Positions 35,301 to 45,800 of a stretch of DNA of 64,000 nucleotides are shown here, piece after piece. Source of the stretch: Edaphochlamys debaryana (Eukaryota > Chlorophyta > Chlorophyceae > Chlamydomonadales); assembly GCA_016858145.1 (NCBI GenBank), contig JAEHOE010000201.1, positions 101,087 through 165,086 on the forward strand, in the 5' to 3' direction. The position numbers and the translations under genes are program-made. The notes beneath the pieces were generated by a model. The model made no database searches and was not told the origin of the DNA. It saw nothing but the letters and a program-made list of their open reading frames with translations. Positions within the stretch are counted from its first letter, which is position 1; every line of letters begins with the position of its first letter.

Positions 35301-38300
35301 CACCGCCAGCCGTGCCAGGCGCCGCGCAGGCGCAGGGCCACTTGCAGGGGCCAGGGCCGGGTCAGCCCCAAGCTGGGGCGACGAGCCACCTAGACGGGCT
35401 GGCGCCCATGAGCCTGGGCGGGCTGGACTCTCTCCAGGACCTCATGGACGGACTCGTGGCGTCCCAGGCAGAGCACTCGTGGAGCATGCTGCTGAGCACG
35501 GGCCCGGGCCACAAGGGCCCCGTCACAGGGATGCTGACGTCAGCAGACATGACCGCCATGGAAGCGGCGCAGGCAGTGGCCGCTACCGGCGCAGCCAGCG
35601 GCGCGGCGGCGGCTGCCAACGCGGGCGCCGTGGCGGCAGCCAGCAGCGACGTCAGCGGGCAGGCCGGACTGGCGCGGCCCAGCACGACTGGGGCCACCGG
35701 GCCGTCGGTGCTGCCCTCGCCGGCGGCGCCCTCCCCGGGCACGGTCCTGGGCCCGCCAGGCCCGGCGCAGCTGCAGCTGCCGGGTGTATGGGCGCCTCAG
35801 GGCGGGGCTGCCCCGGGGTCGGCGGCTGCGCCGCAGGCCCTCCCCGCCGGCTTCCTTCGGACCTTCGACTCGGGCCTCCCCTTTGGCGCGCTTCCGCCGC
35901 CCCAGCCGCAGGGCATGCCCGGTCTCGTGCCCCGCGCCGGGCCGGACGCTCCGGTGCACGTCTCCGCGCCGCAGCAGGCGGGCTCATCCTTCCAGGCCAC
36001 GGTCACCACCAGCGCCCTGCCCCCGGTGGGTAGCGGGCCTGGCATCGGGCCGGGCTCGCCCACGCTCAGCTCTGGGCTGTGGAGCGCGCTCATGGCAAGC
36101 GACGATGCGGGCCTGGGCCTGGGCCTGGGGCTGGGCACCAGCCTGCCCGGAACCTCACCGCCCAAGTTCAAGCGCATGAGTCACGGGGAGGTCGCCACCA
36201 TGTCGCCTGGAGCGTCGCCGAGTGGCAGCGCCTCCCCGCGCAGCCCCTCGCCCCTTGCGGAGCAGCGAAGCGGGGGTGGTGGCGGGGCCGGGAGCGGCGC
36301 GGGGCCGAGCCCTCGAAGCCCCGGCCGGCGGCCGCTGGAGCGGGGCCGGGCAGGGGCGGCGGCAGCGGGAGCGGGGCGGGGGTCGGGCTCCGGCGGCGGA
36401 GCGGAAGGGGAACACGAGGGCGCGGGCGGGGCAGGCGGGCCGTTCGGGCGGAGAAGCTACTCGCCCCTGGCATCGGGCAACCGGCGGACCCGGGACGACG
36501 TTGCGGCTGCTGCGGCCGCGGCGGCGGCGGATACCGGGATAGCGCCAGCGCCGGGGTCCATCATTGAGCCCCAGGCCAAGCGGCCGCATTCCACCAAGTT
36601 GCCATTTGCGGTGAGTGATGGGCGGGTCGTGTGACGCAGCAACAAAAGGCATGTCTGGTCAAGCAGTCCGGAGGAGCTCTGCCACTCTGTGTCGCATGGG
36701 GCTGTCGAGGCAACCTTGGGGGGTCCCTCCTGACGCCTGTGTGACGCCTTGCCTGCCTGCTATGCTGCCCTCCTCTCAGGCGGAGCTTGCACCTGTGGAC
36801 ACTGGTCCCGGCCCCGGTGCTGAGCGCGTGGAGTCCCTGGGCGCCTTCCTGACGGACCAGCAGCTGGGCCTGACGCGCGGGACGTCGGGGCAGCAGCAGC
36901 GCGCCTCGCTGTCCCGGGGCACGTCCGGCCAGCAGCAGCGGGCAGCCATGTCTCGCGGAACGTCCGGCCAGCAGCCGAACGCAAGCATCTCCCGGGGTCC
37001 TTCAGCCCAGCAGGAGCGGTCCCAAATAACGTTCGATGTCGTACGGCAGCGGTTGGCGGATCACGTGGCGGGCCCAGGAGGCGACACCGCACGTGCAGGG
37101 CCGTCCGCAGCGGGCGCGGCACAGGGCTCGGGGACGCAGGAGCCCGCGGGGCCGCATCCGGGACAGCAGGGGGCCGCCGCAGCCGAAGCCGACGACTGGG
37201 GGGCGGTGATGTCAGCCGGCGACATGACGATACCGCAGGCCCGGGCGCTGAGGGCTGACCTCTCAGCCCAGCTGCTGCAGCTCTTGCACGTCCCTCCAGC
37301 GGACCCTGCCGTACAGCCGGAGGAGGTCCACCGTCGCGTAGCCGAGCTACTGGAGCGTGGCGCACCCGCGGACGCGGCACCGTCGCCTGCGGGCTCGGCT
37401 TCGGGCTCAGGGGCAGGCGGGGCGGAGGCGGGGGCGGGGACGGGCTCTTCGGCCGGCTTCACTGCGCTCCACTGGGCGTGTGTGCGCGGCGATGTGGTGC
37501 TGGCCGAGCTGCTCATCAGCCACGGCGCAGACCCGGACCGGACGGGTACTGCCGCCGCCACGCCACGCGGCGTTAACTCGGCGTTCACTCCGACGTTGGA
37601 AGAGGCGGCGGCCCGGGCGCAGCGGCTGCCGGACGCTCGGCCAGCACCGGACGCGTTCGAATGGCAGGGCGCGGCGCTGGGGCCGGGGGAGTCCGTGTCT
37701 GCGTTGGCTTCCGCGGCTCCGGGCGCTGTGGTCAAAACCGAGAGCGGTCCCTCGCCCCCTCACACACAGCAGTTCCGCAGGTGCGATTGACCTGTATGCT
37801 ATGCATCCAGCCGGGCTGTAGTGGGCAGTTGCGATAGGTGCTTCGCTGCACGCTTATCCGTCTTGAGCGGCTTCATTGCTGTCGTCTAAATGCCGTTGGC
37901 TCCTTGCCTCTCCTGCCCCCAGGCTGCTGGAGCTGCTGGGCTTTGAGGGCCCAGAGCTGCAAGCGCTCACAGAGGGCCTAGCGGACGTCGAGCGGCTACC
38001 GCCCAGCGGCGGCGAGTCCCTGCCCCACGCGCCGGCCGGGCCGCCGCCGCTGGTGGTGCACCTGCGCGCGGCTGGCGGCTGCAGCGCGTCCCAGCTTCGG
38101 GACCGTGTGCTTGAGCGCTACAGCCAACCGGGTGTGGCGGCCAAGCTGGCGGCGGCGACCGCCTCAGGCGGCGGCAGCGGCAGCAGGTGAGGCACATCCG
38201 CGCTGGGCTGAGTCACTCCTTTCAAGATTCGTGCAGGATGCATGAGCCCGCTCGCCTGTGAACCCACAGACTTTGATAAGTCGCTCGCGCTCACCCTGCC

Positions 38301-38893
38301 GCGTTGCTGTAAGTCCTGTAACCTAGCTGCACCCTTCCCCTCCCCCGCCCTATCCCAGCTGGGCCCTGGGCCCGCACTACTCCGCCCGGCAGCTGGCCAT
38401 GCGGCGCTCGGCCGCCGCCGCCATCGCCGAGCAGGGCTGGCCGGAGCGCGCACGCTCGTCGGGCTGGCAGCTGCGCTTCCTCGACGCATACCGACTGTAC
38501 GCGCTCGATCCCCGCTCGGGGCGGCCCGTCCAGTTCGTGCCCGTCGTCCCGCCGGCCGACCTCGAGGGGCAGGAAGCTGCAGCCGCGGCCGCGACTGTTG
38601 CGGCCGCGCCGGAGGCGAACGGCGGCTTCGGCGTTGGTTTCGGGCCGATCGCGGTGGCGGCGGGCGCGGGAGCGGCGACGGGGATGGCGAATGTGGCGGT
38701 GGCGGCGGCGGCGGAGCGGCTGCAGCTGCAGGCCCAGCTGGCGGCGCTGCTGCGGCAGGCGGATGCGGTGGCGGCGCAGCTGGCGGCGGCGGACCCGACG
38801 GCGGCGGAGCAGCTGGTGGCTGCGGCGCTGAGGGACACGGCGTGCCTGAAGCTGGCAGTGGCGGAGATCCGGGGCGAGAGCGGGAGTCGGTAG
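32352..38893 (+). CDS. Large Gln-rich protein with ankyrin-like repeat, second of tandem pair, about 1667 aa
   Basis: Model: join(32352..32462, 32597..32710, 32950..33261, 33456..33638, 33731..33847, 34043..34182, 34384..36610, 36780..37780, 37923..38186, 38359..38893), stop TAG. Exon sizes 111, 312, 183, 117 and 140 equal those of the gene at 24383, and every phase matches. Exon 4 encodes the same 61 residues in both genes and exon 5 differs by one. The Gln-rich middle (34663-34800) is followed by an Ala-Gln/His-Ala tract. Shared features are the RTRPSPF motif, MSLGGLDSLQDLMDGL, the RGTSGQQQR repeats (four here), the ankyrin-like unit (GFTALHWACVRGDVVLAELL) and the two C-terminal modules. 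Differences are a GC donor at intron 1 (GCAAGT), a GC at the donor position of intron 2 (GCGCGT), and no intron in the last exon where the sister gene has one. Function unknown, probably a regulator. Confidence 0.83.
34663..34870 (+). repeat. Gln-rich and (Ala-Gln)n coding repeat
   Basis: CAG/CAA-rich tract to about 34790, then a CAGGCC-type hexanucleotide repeat (34800-34866) coding for alternating Ala-Gln and Ala-His. In-frame inside exon 7. Confidence 0.85.
36871..37020 (+). repeat. Four copies of RGTSGQQQR-type protein repeat
   Basis: Units RGTSGQQQRASLS, RGTSGQQQRAAMS, RGTSGQQPNASIS and RGPSAQQERSQ, each about 13 residues; degeneration increases towards the C-terminal side. Confidence 0.85.
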
Positions 38894-39883
38894 TACGGTG
38901 GTGCGTTGTTTGGGATACTAGGGCTGCTAGGGCGGCGGGAGTTGTGTGGGTTTGAAGTATCGTGGGCAGTGCGTTCGTGTCGGGGGTACTACAGCGGCCG
39001 GGTGGTTGGGCGCGTGTGCAGGTGCATACGGGCCTGCGCGATGCGTGTGCAACGCGCTGGCGAGAGCTGAAGTGCGCATGCTATGATGGGTCTGCGGATG
39101 GCTGGCGGTTTCGGCAAGCGGTGAGTGGGTCCAGCGGTGAGTGGGTCCTGCACAGCTGGCAGGAGCTCACGTTGCCGACGTTCGTCTATAGCTCTGGTCT
39201 AGCTGCTATGCAGTATATGAGTTGGGAGTGCGTGCCCTATGGCGGCACTTCTGTGCGGGTTGAGGGCGCTGGCCATGATGAGTCTGCGGATGGCTGGTGA
39301 CCGTTACGTACGGCTCCGTTGACCGGTGTCAACAAGCCGTCCAGGCAGGGTCTCCAGGGTGGGCCAGGGGTTGTCAGAAACAACGAGGCGCGTGGGCCCG
39401 GTTGGGGCGTTGTGTTGTGTCGTTGGGCGGGCGTGGTGGGGCATGCCTGGGAGCCCCATCAACCAGAGTAAGGCCTATACGAGAGCATCCGAGCCTACCT
39501 CCATCATCGGGCTATTTCAAGGCACGGGTTCAGCCGACCCACCAGAACTGAAGCGTAGTACTCAGTACAACTGCGTCGCGCTGAAACGGGGCATGAATTA
39601 GCAAGCTGTGCTTTCTTTGGTTAACCACAGCGAGGCCAGTTGGCAAAGAAACACCTTTCCGCAGTTGATACGGCGGCTCATCATCTCATTTACACGCATA
39701 ATTCACGTCGTACCGCACTGCAACTGGCCGCTCCAAGGTGAAGCATTACATCACGGGCGCTAGCTCCTGCGCCCACGCTCAACAGCAACACCTGCGCGGA
39801 ACAAACGCCCGCCTGCTGCCTCACACTGGCTCACTCAACTCGAATGGTGACACCCTAGCAGACTTTGTGCACATATATACATC
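38894..39883. other. Intergenic spacer upstream of the LRR-WSC gene
   Basis: About 990 bp. No gene seen. The phrase GTCTGCGGATGGCTGG (with minor change) occurs near 39088 and 39282, and GGTGAGTGGGTCC occurs twice near 39119-39150. An ACATATATAC element lies at 39871-39880, only four bases before the next ATG. Confidence 0.4.
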
Positions 39884-42800
39884 ATGAGGCTTATGAGAGG
39901 CAGGCTCGCGTTACCGCTGATGCTCCTCGTCCTTTCGGCGAGAAGCATCCGCGTCCAGGTGAGCAGCGCGCACTCATCCGGCCAGGCTGATGTAAGCCTC
40001 TAACTCTATCGGGCATTAACACGAGGTTGTACACGTTTGCGCAGGCTGTCGGTGAGGCACTCGACATAATGCGTGCAACACTTGCTTGCGGTATCGCCCG
40101 CTGGTGTCGAAGCATAAGTCTTCGAACTAAGTTTTTGTAAACGACATGACCGCGCTTGACCGCGTCGGCTTTGGCAGCCCCGCCACTTCCGACACTGCCG
40201 CACTTGCGCCCGCAGGCGACGCTGCTGGGTCGGCAATTCTTGTGCAGCTGCTACCAATCTTTCACCGTGTCTTGAACCCAACATCGGCATGCGACCTTTC
40301 GACGTGGTCGGGCACGGCCTGTGCTGGCACGCCGTGGTTCGGAGTCGGCTGCTCCCCCGTGGACGCCTCGGGGAATTCGTTCATTGCCGATCTTGACCTG
40401 AGCACCTGCCTGCCCGACCCTCTGAGAATACGACAAGCGCCACCGAGCAGCATTTCGGGGCTCACGAGCCTCACGCGCTTGGTGCTCTCTGGGGCGGGCC
40501 TGGCGGTGGGTGACTGGGTGGGGGCGGTGATGGATGGCTTGTTCTCGTCGTCGATCCCAAACACCTCTGTCGGTGCTTGTTTGCCCAGGTTGGAGGCTTA
40601 GCATACACCCCATGCTTCACCGATCAAGGCTGTCGCACACTGATCCTTCTGATCCCCCTGGGCCCCCGTCCCCAAACTGGCTGCACCCGTGCACGCTCAG
40701 GCGGGGGCGCTGCCAACCGGCTTCCCGGTCGGCTGGAGCACGCTGGTCAACCTGAAGACTCTGGACCTAAGTAACAACCCGTGAGCCGGAGTAGCGTAGC
40801 ATGCCTCAGCGTGGCGGGGTGGGGAGGGCACGCACCTACCCTTGCGCGGGGCTTTGCTTGGTGCAAGCATGGCGCTTGGGAGGCAGCGGCTGGCGCATGT
40901 GCCACCAACAGTTCAGGAGGGTCTGCGCTTGAGCAGGGCGGCCCCCGGGGGCAGGGGCGGGACCTGGGGACTCGGACCCGTGAGCTGAGGCCGAGCCGAG
41001 ATGAGGTTGAACCCCCTGGAGGGCCCTGACCTTGAGGACGACGGGCCTGAGCGGTACAGTTAGCCCCAACAACATTCACCAGAAATCACCACGAACCTCC
41101 CGCCCCCTTGCGCCCACTGTAACCTTCCAGGTACCTGGGCGGCACACTGCCGACGGAGTGGGCTGCGATGACTGGCCTCACGACCCTGGCGCTCACGGGC
41201 ACCCCCGTGTGCGGGCCTGCGCCAGCAGGCAAGCGGGACCGGGGCTTGCGCTCATGGCCGCTGAGCGCTGACACAGGGGCTCCGGGCAGGCTGGCACCGA
41301 GTATGACTGACCCTTTCAGTGGCCCCCCCGCTGCAGGCCTGGCGACTGCTGTGTCCAGCTACGACACGGCGGCTCCGTGCAGTGAGTTCTGGGTGCCGCG
41401 GGGACGTGGCAGCTCAGGGATGACACATACACCCGCCACAGCGCGGGGCTAGCAAGCGGGGGCACACGGCTGCGCGGGCGCTGCTGGCTGGCGCCGCCGA
41501 CCGCACCTGCTCGGACAGCTCATGCTTTTGTCGTACTCTGCTGTGCTATGACGCCCTCACTTGCAGGTGACCCGCTGGCGCGCTGGGCCCTGGACAAGGG
41601 CATCCGGCCGCAGATCCAGCCGCCGGGCGCGGGCTGCGACCTGGCGACCCTATGGCCGACCGCAGCCGCCTCCGTGTGCGCCTGGTCCAGCGCATCCATA
41701 GCATGTGATCCAGCGATCACGTTTATTCCTGGAGGGGCGTCGTACCAGTTCCTGAGCAGGATCTTGATCCCGGAGACGTGCTATACCTTTTTTGGCAGTC
41801 CACGTATCACGCCCACCGTTCCCACCGAGCTAGGCCTGGTCACGAGTCTTAAGTCGCTCCGCTGGATTAACGGCAACGTCCAGGGCGCACTCCCGACCTC
41901 TCTGGGCAACCTCACCAACCTCCAGGTGCGAACCGGCGCGGCCGTACCGGTGCACGCCTGCCAAGTGCTGTCCATACATCCAAGCTTGTTCAACCAAAGC
42001 ACGAGGCCTGCCGTTTTGTGGGCAGTCTGGGCCCCAGAATGTACGCGTCTCGGGGCTGTCGGGTCGGACATCCCTGTTGGCTGGCTTCCTTGCTTGACGC
42101 GTTGGAGCTCTAGCCAGCAGCTCAAGCCTGCTTCCCCCTACCTCCTGCCGCTCTCCCCACATCTAGGAGCTGGACCTTTCCCAGAACCCGGCCCTGGGGG
42201 GCAGCCTGAGCGCGCTGGCGCTGCTGTCAGCCCTCACGCGCATCACGCTCACCAACACCCCCAGTCTGTCAGGGTGAGGCGGCAGTGCCAGTGCCGGGTT
42301 GCATGCGAGGGGCGGCGGTCTAGGCGGTCAGTTGGGCCAGGGCCTGCGGACTCAGCGTGTCGCAGGGCAGGGCCTCACCCGGCGCATAGACTGAAGCGGC
42401 CATATTTGTGGCTCAGCACTTGCCAACCACAAGATTAACCCGGTGCCCGTGCCCCGCAGGCCCATCCCCACCGAGTGGGGCTCGGCAACCAACCTCGTCC
42501 AAATCGACCTCGACTCTTCCGCTGCGGGAGAGGCCATCGGCGGCGTCGCGCCCCCCGGCGGCCAGTCCCTGCCCGATGCCCTGTCGAGCCTGCGCAGCCT
42601 GCAGATCCTCAACGTGGCCGCGGCCAAGCTTCAGGTGCGTCAGCGCGGCTGCATTGAAGGAGAGCAGCAGAAGGAAGCCCGGGGTTACAATGTGGGGGGT
42701 CGGTGGTTGGGGCTAAGTCGGGTGTGTCGACACGCTGACCGAGGGGCAGAGCGTGCCGAGGTACGGCATGCAGTACTGCAGTTGGATATACGGTTCATCA

Positions 42801-45800
42801 AGGGTGTGCGCAGGACCCGGTTGGAGCAATCATGGGCAGGCAGTGCTGACTCCTCCGGTCTTACGCCTGCAAATGGAACGCGCAGGGCTCTCTGCCCCCG
42901 AGCTACTCAGCCATGACCAGCCTCACCAAGATTCACGCCGACCAGAACTCGGGACTGAGCGGTGAGTCAAAGCAGGACATGGGAGGGCTAACCGTATCTC
43001 TGCGCGCGTTGCTGACCGGTCACACCGCCCCGATCCTTGGCGCTGCCACCTCCGCCCGGCCGCCCTCCCCGCAGGCGCTCTGCCCAGCGAGTACTCAGCG
43101 CTGACCGCCCTGCAGGAACTGTGGGCAGGAGGGAGGGCGGGCCAGCTCGCGCCCCTGACTGGGTGAGCCCCCACGAGCCAAAGGCAGCCGCTCACCCGCG
43201 GCTTGCGCTTGTGCCCGGAGCCCTAGCTTGCAAATTGCGGCAACTTCAACCAGAGCGGTAGCCGTACCTGCCTGCGCCTCCTTCCCTCACAGAACCACCT
43301 TTGTCCCCGCCGCCTGGGCTGCCCTCACGAACCTCAAGTCCCTGCGCCTCGAGTACACAGCCCACGGGGGCACGCTCACACCCCAGCTGGCGGCGTGCAC
43401 AGCCCTGACGGAGATCAAGGCCGTCACGCCCGCCCTAACCGGCTCCATGCCGCCTGAGGTGTGCTTCCGCCCCGCATCAGTCCCTCTCCCTTGCCGTATA
43501 CCGAGCGCGGGCTCGTGCCCTCCCACTTGCGCTAACCTCGGCCGCTCCCGCTCGCATGCCCGTGTGCGCCCTGCCCCCAGTGGTCCGCCCTGCAGCAGCT
43601 GAGGCTGCTCTCCATTGACGGCCTGTACGGCAGCACCCTGACAGGCGAGGGGGGCGCTGCGGGGCGGGCCAGGGGGCAGAGGCTGACAGGCCTCCGAACC
43701 TGACATTGGGCATTGCTTGCGGGTTGCAAGGGACGCGGGCCCCGGGCGCGTCCCTGTGAAGAAGTTCTGGTCATGAAATTCAGAAGAGGTGCGTCAAGTT
43801 CGGCGCCATGACCACCATGCACCCCTCGCCCTTCTCCTGTCAACCCACACATCCTCCCCCTCCCCCTCGGCCGCTCCTACCTGCCCGCAGGCTCCATCCC
43901 CGCCCAGTACTTCAACTCCTCGCCCGGCCTCACGCAGCTCACCGAGCTCCGCATGCAGTTCATGAACCTGGCCTCGGCGCGCATGAGCGGCTCCATCCCC
44001 CTCAACATGTCCGCCTGCCGCAACCTCAAGGCCCTGTACCTGGACAACCTCGGCGTCACAGGTGCGCGCGGAAGGCGCAAGCCACAAGCTGCAGGGCGTG
44101 GTCGGTGCCGGTACCGGTGGGGGTGGTGCCAGGGTACCGTACTACGGTGCCCGTACACGCACGTGCTCACTTTTCCTGCCCTTGCTCCTGCCCCTTTTGC
44201 CGCAGGCACCATCCCCCACGATTTTATCGGTCTCACGGGCGTCACCACGCTCTCCCTCACCATGAACCAGCTGCAGGCGGGGCTCCAGTTCATCCGCTTC
44301 CTGCCCGCGCTCCTAGACCTCCAGCTGCACGACAACCCCAACCTCGCGGGCCCGCTGCCGCCCGATTGGTCGACGCTTACGCGACTCTCCGCCATTGACC
44401 TCACCAACACACGCTCGGGCGTGAATGCCTCGGGCGCGGCGCAGCCGCTGCCGTCCGAGTGGACCGCGCTGACGGGGCTGTCGGAGCTCAAGCTCAGCAA
44501 CATTGGATACGTCGGAAACCTGCCGGACGCCTGGTCAGGTAGGGAGCCCCGCCGTTACACCGCAACCCCGAATCCTGTTGCATGCCATGGGTCCTTAGGG
44601 CTACAGCTGAGGCCCGCGCCCGCGCCCACACGACCCCGCCAAACAACCCCAACCTCCGCTCGATGCGTGCATCCCCACGCATCGTGACCCCCCAGGCCTC
44701 ACCAGTGTTATGTCTCTGGACCTAAGCCAGAACCCCGGCCTCGTGGGGACGGTGCCCAACGTATACACGCAGCTGCAGTTCTCTTTGTCCACCTTCAACC
44801 TGGCGGGGACACAAGTGTGTGGGCCCATACCGGCAGGTGGGAACAGTAAGGACCTGCGGGCAGTGCCGGGCTTAGTACGGGGTAGGAGGGAGGGAAGGGA
44901 TCGAGGATGTGGAGGCACGCAGGCGTGCGCTGGGGTACCGCCCCCAGCTGTAGGGTCTTTCGGGAGCGCACGCACCGGCGGAATGTCTGACCCGTGGTGG
45001 GAGGGGCATGCCGGGCAGGAGGGGCGCGGTGATGTTTGGTGGGTCGAGCCTGGGGCGAGTGGGCCCCACCTGCCCCAGGCGAGAGGGAAACTCGTCCAAA
45101 CCGCCTTCGGGTCAAGTCAACTGTTGTGTGCTTCCCTTGACATGCAGGCCTGGAGCCGGCCCTACCCTCCTTGCCCGCATGCGGTCCCCCGCCCAGCCCC
45201 GTCGGCCCTGCGCCCTCGCCGCCCAACCCTCAACCTCCGTCCATACCGCCCAAGACGAGGCCGCCCCCGCCGACACCACCCCTGCCGCCGCCGTCGTTCC
45301 CACCTTCCTTCCCTAACCCATCGCCACCGCCGCCCAGCCCCCCACTCTCTGGTGTGTCACCGTCGCCGCCCACCAGCACACCGCTGACGCCCGGGAGCGT
45401 TGGCCCCCCTCCTCCACCACCGTCCTCCGGGCCCCCACCACCGCCAGGAGCCTCCGGGCCCCCACCACCCCCGCCAAACCTAAACCCATTAGCCCCAGGC
45501 AGCACGCTCACGCCCCCACCGCCGCCGCCCAAGCCGCTAGCCCCCAACACCGAATTTGCGCGACCGCCGCCGCCAAGGATTGGAACCCCACCTCCGCCAC
45601 CTCCGCCGCCTCCAACGGCCCCCCTTTCGCAGCCCCCTCCACCGCCCCTATCTCCCGGCCAAGTCGCATCCCCAAGCCCCCCCGTGCTGAACCCCTCCCC
45701 GCCCCTTTCCCCTGGACAAGTTGCATCCCCCAGCCCTTTGGCCCGCAGCCCGTCTCCCCCGCTCTCCCCCGGGCAAGTCGCGTCCCCAAGCCCCCCAGCG

